A stretch of 32,761 nucleotides of DNA from Sutterella sp. (GTDB lineage Bacteria > Pseudomonadota > Gammaproteobacteria > Burkholderiales > Burkholderiaceae_F). The position numbers were made by a program, and so were the translations under genes. Each line of letters begins with the position of its first letter. The first letter of the stretch is position 1. Location of the stretch: positions 1 through 32,761 of the forward strand of contig DYBN01000063.1 of the NCBI GenBank assembly GCA_019418605.1, read 5' to 3'. Shown piece by piece: positions 1 to 6,143 of the stretch. The notes beneath the pieces are model-generated. The model worked only from the letters and a program-made list of their open reading frames with translations. It did not search any database and had not been told where the DNA came from.

Positions 1-47
1 ACAGCTCTTTGCTTCTGCGCTTGAGCCATGCCTCGTGCCGCTCTTGT

Positions 48-179
48 TCAAGCCTTGCGCACCTCATCCTTGCTCATGAACCTCTTGTAGGCGGGATCCC
101 TCGCTCTTATCAACAGGTTCCATGCTCCATTTTGGTCGGCATGCGCCGTGTAGCCGCATGTTTTGCAGAGAAATTCGGG
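48..179 (-). pseudogene. C-terminal remnant of IS200/IS605-type TnpB
   Basis: The minus strand reads an open frame ending at the TGA complementary to 48-50. It encodes a zinc-ribbon tail (EFLCKTCGYTAHADQNGAW followed by NLL) typical of the OrfB/TnpB zinc-ribbon domain: a CxxC pair, then the conserved H-A-D-x-N-G-A-x-N run containing the last catalytic Asp of the RuvC-like fold. Only about 44 codons remain. The frame leaves recognisable TnpB sequence near 179, where the winged-helix ORF on the other strand begins, so most of the transposase is missing. It is a dead insertion-sequence scar. I saw no left or right end hairpin that would mark the whole element. The family call rests on the residue pattern alone. 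Confidence 0.7.
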
Positions 180-369
180 AAGAGAGGCCGAGGTTCTTCG
201 CTTCATCAGGCAAAGCCCCCAAGGACGAAGCCGCGCTGAAATCGAAGCCTATCTCGAACTCTCCCGCCCGACGGTCATGAAGCTTTTGAACGCGCTCAAA
301 GCAAGCGGCCGGATCGTCAGCAACGGAAAAGCGCGTTCAGTGCGCTATCTCGTTTGTGAAGACAAATAA
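163..369 (+). CDS. Small winged helix-turn-helix protein, possibly 5'-truncated
   Basis: A 68-residue frame that can start at TTG (163). Residues 7-63 form a helix-turn-helix with a winged tail: a helix, then SRAEIEAYLELSRPTVMKLL as the recognition region, then the wing GRIVSNGKARSVRYLV. Such modules occur as free small regulators and as C-terminal domains of larger proteins (Fic or AlbA_2 types, for example). No ATG, no Shine-Dalgarno and no upstream coding frame are seen, and the 5' end overlaps the tnpB scar antisense, so this may be the tail of a gene cut by the insertion. A decayed, frameshifted relative lies at 1999-2087. In both places the module ends just beyond the 3' end of a convergent greB copy. 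Function unknown. Confidence 0.4.
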   Translation: MQRNSGREAEVLRFIRQSPQGRSRAEIEAYLELSRPTVMKLLNALKASGRIVSNGKARSVRYLVCEDK

Positions 370-400
370 CCGGCTTCACGCAGGTGCAGGCGCGGGCCCC

Positions 401-650
401 CTACACGCGCACCGGAGGCTCGTTGGTGTAGATCACCTCCACGACCTCAAGCACCTCAACGCGCGCCGGGTGGTCGATCGTCGCGGGCGTGGGCAGCTTC
501 ACCTGATCACCCTCGCGCTGCTTTAAAAAGACGCGCGCAATGGGACTCACCCAGCTCACGTCGCCGCTTTCGGAGCGATCCCTATTGCTTGCAGCCCAAT
601 TTACGACGTTGACTACGTTCGACCATTCGAGGTTGATGTGGTCCGACAAG
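401..650 (-). pseudogene. Broken second copy of greB 3' half with internal deletion
   Basis: On the minus strand this frame gives the GreB pieces VVNVVNWAASNRDRSESGD and then directly VSWVSPIARVFLKQREGDQV through the C-terminus. Compared with the intact gene at 2118-2699, the first ~45 residues are absent and the bases corresponding to 2284-2499 (216 bp, in frame) are missing, fused at a shared TCGCCG. The C-terminal part (406-566) is base-for-base identical to intact greB, while 567-640 is only about 75% identical. The only possible ATG lies upstream, inside the 3' end of the ligase gene, in unrelated sequence. The coiled-coil hairpin that carries GreB's acidic tip is destroyed, so I regard it as non-functional. 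Confidence 0.75.
406..566. repeat. 161-bp exact direct repeat, left copy
   Basis: Identical by eye to 2123-2283 (offset 1717 bp) and in the same orientation. It covers the 3' end of greB. Sequence similarity continues outside both ends but is clearly diverged, so the exact block is a sharply bounded island of identity. Confidence 0.85.
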
Positions 651-680
651 ACAGGGCAATAACTAAAAATACAATATGCA

Positions 681-1892
681 TCATTGCTTGGCATTGACTT
701 CATTAAATCTTGTACCAAACAAAGTAACGTAATAGAGAGTCAAAAAACAAACAAAAGTATTTCGCCTAAAAAAGAATATTTCCGTCAATCCAAACAAAAT
801 CCCGCAAGCCAAAAGCCACAAAATTAAAACATTTTTACCGCTGCGTCTCCATAAAAGGAAACATGTTGAAATGGCAGCAACACATTGAAGAAGCCCCCCG
901 GAAACAAGCATCTGAATTGCATCATTATGAAAATGCGCCCAATGACGAACAAATTCTTCGTTAATACGGACATCACCAAACATTGCAGCCACACTCGACC
1001 CATCTGATATCCCTAGTCCGATAAAAGGATGCGATGGAAAAACTTCCGTCAATGCAAAAGAGTACATCTCTAGCCGGATTCCAATTGACGACTGCGCAAC
1101 ATTGTTTGAAGACAACCATTCAGAAATTTCGGGAATAATTTTATACAGTTTAACAACCAAGCCAGGATTAAAATAAATTACTATAGACAGAAAGCTCAAG
1201 GACAATGCAATTAAAGCAATAGCCGAGCCCTTTCCCAAACTCTTGACAGATCCATTCCACACCAATAACAAAAGCAACGCGATTGGCAACAATACTGTTC
1301 TGCATTGTGTTGCAATTGTAATTGCAAGTGCCAGAATTCCTGCACAGGCAAAAAATTTTCTTTCAAATGACCGCAGATTTATCGATCGATCAAAAGAACT
1401 TATCAAAGAAAATCCAGAAACAGTCACAGCAACGCCGGCAAAAATATTTTGGTTAATGGTTTCACCAGGAACATGCTTCCCCAAGACAAGGACGTCGATC
1501 AGCCCAGAGGAAAACAGAAGAACACAGGTTAAAGCATTAACCCAATAAAAATACCGAAGGGATATCAGTTTGAGCTGAGACAAAATTGTTATAGCCAATA
1601 GAGTGATTCCAACAGCTTCCAAACTTCGACCTGCAGGCCAAGTCCCATAAACCGCAAAGATCACAAGAGACGAAAAAAGCAAAGGGAACCAAGGCTCACA
1701 TTCCTTAATCAACGCCTTCCATTTGTATTCTTTCCACAATAGCAATAAGGCGATTAATGATATGGGAAGAACAATCTTCCAGAGGTACTTTCCGTGACCA
1801 AAGCCATAGCTAATAGCTGTAAAAAAATAGAGTGAAAAAGAGGCAAGAAGTAGAAACCCCACCCCTCTTTTTAGACGTTGTCTAAAATCCAT
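681..1892 (-). CDS. O-antigen ligase/polymerase family membrane protein (WaaL/Wzy-like)
   Basis: A 403-residue polytopic membrane protein with about ten to twelve hydrophobic segments. The Wzy_C/O-antigen ligase signature lies near residues 285-345: a periplasmic loop (FPSHPFIGLGISDGSS) followed by HWAHFHNDAIQMLVSGGLL, matching the H-x-x-x-x-H-N-D-x-x-Q pattern of WaaL and related polymerases. WaaL joins undecaprenyl-linked O-antigen to lipid A-core at the periplasmic face of the inner membrane; Wzy proteins polymerise repeats. Because the cluster has an ABC exporter (Wzm/Wzt), which needs no Wzy, a ligase role is the better inference. The start ATG at 1892 has AAGGTGG five bases upstream. 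The gene is much richer in A+T than its neighbours and sits between two partial greB/winged-helix copies, indicating acquisition by recombination. Confidence 0.75.
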   Translation of the reverse strand: MDFRQRLKRGVGFLLLASFSLYFFTAISYGFGHGKYLWKIVLPISLIALLLLWKEYKWKALIKECEPWFPLLFSSLVIFAVYGTWPAGRSLEAVGITLLAITILSQLKLISLRYFYWVNALTCVLLFSSGLIDVLVLGKHVPGETINQNIFAGVAVTVSGFSLISSFDRSINLRSFERKFFACAGILALAITIATQCRTVLLPIALLLLLVWNGSVKSLGKGSAIALIALSLSFLSIVIYFNPGLVVKLYKIIPEISEWLSSNNVAQSSIGIRLEMYSFALTEVFPSHPFIGLGISDGSSVAAMFGDVRINEEFVRHWAHFHNDAIQMLVSGGLLQCVAAISTCFLLWRRSGKNVLILWLLACGILFGLTEIFFFRRNTFVCFLTLYYVTLFGTRFNEVNAKQ

Positions 1893-1998
1893 TTACCACC
1901 TTATCTAAAGGCTGCAAAACAAAACCTCGTCCGCTCGCCTTTGTAAAACAAAATCGCATCGCTTAAAAGTCTATTACTCTGTAAGGGCAAGTCTCGAA

Positions 1999-2087
1999 GG
2001 CCGAAGCTGCGCTGATAGAAAGCGCCCGGATCGTTCAGCAACGGAAAAGCACGTTGCGTGCGCTATTTCGCTTGTGAAGACAAATAA
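1999..2087 (+). pseudogene. Decayed copy of the winged-helix ORF tail
   Basis: This stretch resembles 225-369 but has lost the middle of the module and carries one extra base (GTTCAGC against GTCAGC), which shifts the frame. After the shift it still reads NGKARCVRYFACEDK and stop, matching NGKARSVRYLVCEDK of the first copy. It lies just beyond the 3' end of intact greB, mirroring the layout at 163-401. It is a remnant and encodes nothing on its own. The rest of 1893-2117 shows no other feature. Confidence 0.65.
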
Positions 2088-2117
2088 GCGGCTATCCGCA
2101 ACTGCACGCGCGGACAC

Positions 2118-2699
2118 CTACCCGCGCACCGGAGGCTCGTTGGTGTAGATCACCTCCACGACCTCAAGCACCTCAACGCGCGCCGGGTGGTCGATCGTCG
2201 CGGGCGTGGGCAGCTTCACCTGATCACCCTCGCGCTGCTTTAAAAAGACGCGCGCAATGGGACTCACCCAGCTCACGTCGCCGTGATCCGGATCGGCCTC
2301 GTCGATGCCCACGATGCGGATCGTGTGCTCTTGTCCCGTGGTGAGGTTTTCATAGGTTACCGTTGCGCCGAAAAAAATCTGGTCGGTGGGCGGACGCTTT
2401 TCCGGGTCGACCACCTCGGCCGACTCGATGCGTTTGTTTAAAAACCGGATGCGCCGGTCAATTTCGCGCAGACGCCTCTTGCCGTACTGATAGTCGCCGT
2501 TTTCGGAGCGATCGCCGTTGCTCGCGGCCCAGCTGACGACGTTGACCACGCTCGGGCGCTCGACGTTGACAAGCTTTTCGCGTTCATCAAGAAGCCTGCG
2601 GTAGCACGCAGGCGTCATGTAGTTCTTTGTGTTGGGCGGCAGGCCGGGAAGCTTTACTTCGTTGCCGTCGTCGTCTTCAAGCGTGTTTTGTGCTGACAT
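2118..2699 (-). CDS. greB: Transcription elongation factor GreB
   Basis: A 193-residue Gre factor. The N-terminal coiled coil (about residues 27-100) carries the tip sequence GDRSENGDYQYG with Asp63 and Glu66, the acidic residues that reach through the RNA polymerase secondary channel to stimulate cleavage of backtracked RNA. The longer RRLREIDRRIRFLNKRIE helix favours GreB over GreA. The C-terminal FKBP-like domain (about 105-190) includes GDVSWVSPIARVFLKQREGD. The protein has roughly 20 extra N-terminal residues before NYMTPACYRRL compared with E. coli GreB. The ATG at 2699 has a weak purine-rich AAAGAG upstream. Its 3' quarter (2123-2283) is duplicated exactly at 406-566. Confidence 0.93.
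   Translation of the reverse strand: MSAQNTLEDDDGNEVKLPGLPPNTKNYMTPACYRRLLDEREKLVNVERPSVVNVVSWAASNGDRSENGDYQYGKRRLREIDRRIRFLNKRIESAEVVDPEKRPPTDQIFFGATVTYENLTTGQEHTIRIVGIDEADPDHGDVSWVSPIARVFLKQREGDQVKLPTPATIDHPARVEVLEVVEVIYTNEPPVRG
2123..2283. repeat. 161-bp exact direct repeat, right copy
   Basis: Identical to 406-566 in the same orientation and part of intact greB. Recombination between the two copies would remove 1717 bp including the ligase gene and leave an intact winged-helix ORF facing an intact greB. Confidence 0.85.
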
Positions 2700-2794
2700 T
2701 GCTCTTTGCCGTCTTGAACATGCAGTTGCGCCGCAGGTGCGCCTTTGCCAAGGCGCGCGCCCGGCGCACTGCTTTTTTCGTTCAAAAAGAGACG

Positions 2795-3535
2795 CTACCC
2801 AAAATAGGCCTTGCAGACCTCTTCGGGCTTTCCGTCCATCATCATGCGGCCGTGATCGAGCCAGACCGCGCGCGTGCAGACGCGCTCGATCAAGCTGCGC
2901 GAGTGGCTGGCAATGACGAGAATCTTAGTCTGCTCGACGAGCTTCGAGAGGCGATCCTCGGCCTTGCGCTGAAAGTTCTGGTCTCCCACGGCAAGCCACT
3001 CGTCCATCAGGAGAACTTCGGGGGCCGACTGCGTGGAGACGGTGAAGGCAACGCGCATCTGCATGCCGCTTGAATACGTCTTCATGGGAAGATTGATGAA
3101 GTTGCCAAGCTCCGAGTACTCCACGATCTCGGGCAACACCCGCTCGATTTCCGAGCGCGTCATCCCAAGCAGCGTGCCGCGCAGGTAGATGTTTTCAATG
3201 CCCGTCGACTCGCCGTCGGTGCCAAGGTTGATATCCAAAAGCGAGCCGATCGAGCCCATGACCTCGGCGCGGCCCGAGGTCGGCACGTAGACGCCGCCCA
3301 GCACGCGCAAAAGCGTGCTCTTGCCCGAGCCGTTGCAGCCCAAAAGCCCCACCCGCTCGCCTTCGTCAACGCGCAGGTTGATGTCGTCGAGCGCGCGCAC
3401 GACCGGCGCGCTCGAGGCATCTGACGCAATGCGCCCGCCCGTGGCGATGTTCATCAGGGATTTTTTAAACGACCGGTTTTGCGAGGCAAAGATGGGAAAG
3501 TCCACGCCCACGTGCTGAAAATCAATGTATGCCAT
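2795..3535 (-). CDS. wzt: O-antigen/polysaccharide ABC exporter ATPase (Wzt/KpsT type)
   Basis: A 246-residue nucleotide-binding protein. Walker A is GCNGSGKST (66-74), the signature is TYSSGMQMR (153-161), Walker B is VLLMDE (174-179) and the switch His is 211. The YSSGM signature and the N-terminal VDFPIF with an extended insert before the first strand are typical of Wzt/KpsT/RfbB exporters. It powers Wzm to move undecaprenyl-linked polysaccharide across the inner membrane. The chain ends straight after the ATPase domain, so the C-terminal carbohydrate-binding domain of O9a-type Wzt is absent. I chose the ATG at 3535 (GAGGGC just upstream); the frame stays open further upstream, but there it only shadows wzm. 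Its start lies 23 bp beyond the wzm stop, so the two are surely co-transcribed. Confidence 0.9.
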   Translation of the reverse strand: MAYIDFQHVGVDFPIFASQNRSFKKSLMNIATGGRIASDASSAPVVRALDDINLRVDEGERVGLLGCNGSGKSTLLRVLGGVYVPTSGRAEVMGSIGSLLDINLGTDGESTGIENIYLRGTLLGMTRSEIERVLPEIVEYSELGNFINLPMKTYSSGMQMRVAFTVSTQSAPEVLLMDEWLAVGDQNFQRKAEDRLSKLVEQTKILVIASHSRSLIERVCTRAVWLDHGRMMMDGKPEEVCKAYFG

Positions 3536-3558
3536 GCCCTCAGTCCTTTCACAGTGTC

Positions 3559-4389
3559 TCACAGCCAGTAGGCGATGCGGTGTCTTGCGCGGCCCATGAG
3601 CCAGAGCGCGAAAAGCCATCCCGCGCAGGCCATGCCGATCGTGACCGTCCAGTTGAGCATCGTGGGCGCAATGCCCAGAATCGGGTCGCGGATGACGGCG
3701 AGCATGTGGTAGATCGGGTTGGGCTCGAGAATCATGTTGGCCGCCCGCGCCGGCAGCGCCGAGGGCATCCAGATGATGGGAGAGATGTAAAAGGCGACCT
3801 GCACGAGCGAGCCGATGATCTGCGTGACGTCGCGAAAGCGCGTGCAGAAGACCGCGCAGCACACGGCCGCCCACAAAAGGTTGAGCGACACGACGACAAA
3901 GCCCGGAATGGCCCAGAGCGCCGTCCATGTGATCCCCTTGCCGAGAATCATGCACACAAAGGGGAAGATCAGCAGGTTGTGGCCCAAAATGATCGTGTTG
4001 CGCCAGTACATGCGCAGCACGTAGACAAAAAACGGAATCGGCATCTGCCGGATCATGCCCTCAACCGACGTAAAGGCCGTGCATCCCTCGGTCACCACCG
4101 TGCTCATGAAGGTCCACAAAATGAGGCCGATCGTCAAAAAGGGCAGATAGGTTTCCATGGGCGACTTCAAAACCGCCCCGAAGACAATCCCCAGGGCCGC
4201 AATCATGACCGCCATGCTCACCGTGATCCAAAAAGGCCCGAGCACGGAGCGCCGGTAGCGCTGCCTGATGTCCTGCCAGCCGAAAACCGTCACAAGCCGC
4301 AGCTGCTGCAGCGTGGCCTGAATGTCTTCAAGCGCGTTCGTGATGTTGCCCGCAACGCTCGAAGTGGGCTGATGATGAATAAAACCCAT
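3559..4389 (-). CDS. wzm: O-antigen/polysaccharide ABC exporter permease (Wzm type)
   Basis: A 276-residue ABC-2 family inner-membrane permease. After a short cytoplasmic amphipathic segment (WQDIRQRYRRSVLGPFW, the coupling region typical of Wzm/KpsM) come about six transmembrane helices, ending in WLFALWLMGRARHRIAYWL. The FYISPIIWMPSALP segment before the last periplasmic loop is also characteristic. It forms the channel that pairs with Wzt to export the lipid-linked glycan. Gene order wzm-wzt with 23 bp between is standard for this exporter. The ATG at 4389 starts MGFIHHQP. A promoter-like pair lies 35-65 bp upstream, so wzm-wzt may be transcribed separately from the sugar genes. Confidence 0.9.
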   Translation of the reverse strand: MGFIHHQPTSSVAGNITNALEDIQATLQQLRLVTVFGWQDIRQRYRRSVLGPFWITVSMAVMIAALGIVFGAVLKSPMETYLPFLTIGLILWTFMSTVVTEGCTAFTSVEGMIRQMPIPFFVYVLRMYWRNTIILGHNLLIFPFVCMILGKGITWTALWAIPGFVVVSLNLLWAAVCCAVFCTRFRDVTQIIGSLVQVAFYISPIIWMPSALPARAANMILEPNPIYHMLAVIRDPILGIAPTMLNWTVTIGMACAGWLFALWLMGRARHRIAYWL

Positions 4390-4424
4390 AAGTCAAACGA
4401 TGAAACGCCCGCATAAAGGCGTCA

Positions 4425-4452
4425 AAAGTACAGTGAAAAACAAAAAAGTCAA
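4425..4452 (-). promoter_or_regulatory. Candidate sigma70 promoter for wzm-wzt
   Basis: On the minus strand TTGACT (4447-4452) and TACTTT (4425-4430) are 16 bp apart, 36 bp upstream of the wzm start. The -35 is a good match and the -10 is poor. The region is locally A/T rich and follows directly on the creA-side terminator hairpin. Confidence 0.35.
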
Positions 4453-4455
4453 GCC

Positions 4456-4494
4456 AAAGGGGCTCTTTTGCCTCTTCTGGCGCAAAGCCCCTTT
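4456..4494 (-). terminator. Candidate rho-independent terminator after creA
   Basis: Arms AAAGGGGCT (4456-4464) and AGCCCCTTT (4486-4494) form a nine-pair stem with further partial pairing inside the loop. Read on the minus strand it is followed after nine bases by a run of six T, which also begins the wzm promoter region. It lies about 65 bp past the creA stop. Confidence 0.5.
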
Positions 4495-4560
4495 GACGAA
4501 ACCCGCGTCCGCGGCCGGCCCCGGAGCGCTTTGCCGCTTCAAGCGCGCGCCGGGGGCTCC

Positions 4561-5124
4561 TTAAAACTCAAACGTGCGCCGCTCTCCGCTCTTGCGCGCT
4601 GCGCCCGGCGCGTTTGCCGCCCCTGCACTGCCTGCGGCTGCCGGCGCGCGCCTTGTGCGGGGCTCGACGTAGGCCGCCGTGCCCCAAAGCGGGATCGTGG
4701 AGAGGCTGTGCTGAAAGCTTCCCGAAATTTCCCGCGTGGAGTATGAGAGGTACATGAGCGTTTGGTTTTCCGCGTCAAAAATGCGCCTGATTTTGAGCGT
4801 CTTTAAAAAGACGCTCTTTGATTTGGCAAACACCACCTCGCCGTCCTTGCTTTTGTCAATGCGCGCGATCATCTCGGGCGTGATCTCGCCCGTCTGGCGG
4901 CAGCTCACGGCGCTCTCCGAGGGGTCGGTGAGCGACAGGGGCGACTCGATGCTTGCCACGTGACAGGTCACGCCCGGCACGAGAGGATCAACGAAGGCGT
5001 TGAGCTTGATGTCCTTGAAGGTGAAGATGCCAAGCGAAACGTCTGCCACGTCTTCGCCCCCGCATCCGCTCAACCCAAAGGCCGCGGCGGCAAGAACGCC
5101 GGCAGCGGCAAGAAACTTTTTCAC
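4561..5124 (-). CDS. creA: CreA family lipoprotein/periplasmic protein
   Basis: A 187-residue protein of the CreA family, widely conserved in Proteobacteria and of unknown biochemical role. It has the family core GIFTFKDIKLNAFVDPLVPGVTCHV, the SLTDPSESAVSCRQTGEI stretch with conserved Cys residues, and a KSVFLKTLKIRRIFD strand. The N-terminus MKKFLAAAGVLAAAAFGLSGC is a signal peptide with a lipobox (LSGC, lipidated Cys21); most CreA proteins are described as periplasmic, so lipidation here is a prediction. I chose the GTG at 5124, nine bases after GGAGAG, over the in-frame ATG at 5142, which overlaps the preceding gene. The C-terminal 35 residues are Ala/Arg rich and look disordered. It follows the epimerase gene by five bases. 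Confidence 0.85.
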   Translation of the reverse strand: MKKFLAAAGVLAAAAFGLSGCGGEDVADVSLGIFTFKDIKLNAFVDPLVPGVTCHVASIESPLSLTDPSESAVSCRQTGEITPEMIARIDKSKDGEVVFAKSKSVFLKTLKIRRIFDAENQTLMYLSYSTREISGSFQHSLSTIPLWGTAAYVEPRTRRAPAAAGSAGAANAPGAARKSGERRTFEF

Positions 5125-5129
5125 GGTCG

Positions 5130-6143
5130 TCACTCTCCACATGAGGAAATGTCGTGCGGCGCTCTTCTTTGGTCAAAAAGCTCGCCCAGGGCCTCGGTCA
5201 TCGTCTGCCGGGGCCTCCAGCCCAAAACCTGCGCATTTTCGCTGATGTCAAGCGCAAGCGACGTATCGAGCACCTTGAGAACGGAGCCGCGTCCGACAAG
5301 CGTCAATAGGGGCTTTAAAAGCCAGGTCGGCACATTGAGGTTGCGCACCCGCGCGCCCGAGGCGCGCGCAAGCGCCTCGATCAGCCCTGCGGTTGACACG
5401 GGCTCGGCGTCGGCCACAAGCCAGGCGCGGCCCGCGGCGAGCTCGTGGCGCGAGACAAGAAGGAGAAAATCCACAAGATTGCCCACGCTCACAAACGAGC
5501 GCCGGTTTCGGTCAAGCGCCCCGAAGGGAAGGAGCCTGCCGCTTGCAACCCAGTCGGCCAGGCGCGCAAACTTTGCCTTCACCCCAGCCCCGTAGACCAA
5601 GGGCGGGCGCACGATCACAAGTTCAAGTCCCGTGTCGCGGCAAAATTCCGTCAGGGCGTGTTCGACGGCGAGCTTTGACTTGGCGTAGGGCGAGGCAGGA
5701 GCAAAGGCCGAGTGCGCCGTGACTTCAACGCCTGCGGCCGTGGCCTGCGCGTGCACGTGCACGGTGCTTACAAAGACAAAGCGCCGCACGCCCGCCTTGC
5801 AGGCGGCGCGCGCAGCCTGCAGCGCCGCGTCCACATTGGCCGCAAGGTAAAGCTCGTGCAGCTTCCTGGGTTCGATTTTCTCTTCGTGCTGCTGATGCAC
5901 GCGCGCGGCGCAGTGAATGAGCACGTCGGCCCCAAGGAGCATCTCGGGGCTCAGATCCTGCAGATTTTCTCCTGCTGCAGCAACGGGGACGGCGTGCACG
6001 GTGCCCTCTTTGCGGCCGACGGCACGCACGCGGCCGCCTCGATCGAGCACGGCGCGCACAAGGTGCGAGCCAAGAAAGCCGCTTGCGCCCGTGACGGCAA
6101 CAACGGCAGGCGCCGGGGGCGCCTCACGCATCTCCTCGCTCAT
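5130..6143 (-). CDS. NAD-dependent sugar epimerase/4-reductase (extended SDR family)
   Basis: A 337-residue extended short-chain dehydrogenase. The nucleotide motif TGASGFLGSHL is at 18-28, the catalytic Ser is in FVSTVHV (126) and the YxxxK pair is Tyr153/Lys157 in SPYAKSK. The length and NRRSFVSVGNLVDF segment match the UDP-GlcNAc epimerase/WbpV-like group of O-antigen clusters. The dehydratase gene overlaps it by ATGA, so the likely substrate is the 4-keto-6-deoxy-UDP-GlcNAc made by that enzyme, reduced to UDP-QuiNAc (WbpV/WreQ type) or UDP-FucNAc. This is inference: the sequence alone does not separate 4-reductase from C4-epimerase. Confidence 0.8.
   Translation of the reverse strand: MSEEMREAPPAPAVVAVTGASGFLGSHLVRAVLDRGGRVRAVGRKEGTVHAVPVAAAGENLQDLSPEMLLGADVLIHCAARVHQQHEEKIEPRKLHELYLAANVDAALQAARAACKAGVRRFVFVSTVHVHAQATAAGVEVTAHSAFAPASPYAKSKLAVEHALTEFCRDTGLELVIVRPPLVYGAGVKAKFARLADWVASGRLLPFGALDRNRRSFVSVGNLVDFLLLVSRHELAAGRAWLVADAEPVSTAGLIEALARASGARVRNLNVPTWLLKPLLTLVGRGSVLKVLDTSLALDISENAQVLGWRPRQTMTEALGELFDQRRAPHDISSCGE

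Noticed and set aside
2739..2756. GCGCCTT/AAGGCGC hairpin between wzt and greB as a terminator
   Set aside because: Stem is only seven pairs and no T-run follows on the minus strand; could form by chance in GC-rich sequence.
2795..3955. 386-residue version of the Wzt ATPase starting at 3955
   Set aside because: Residues before MAYIDFQHVG are a His/Arg-rich out-of-frame reading of wzm; the ATG at 3535 fits the family and has a ribosome site.
3529..4416. 295-residue plus-strand frame rich in Arg, Asp and His
   Set aside because: Lies antisense over wzm, has no family likeness and the composition of a frame shadow in GC-rich DNA.
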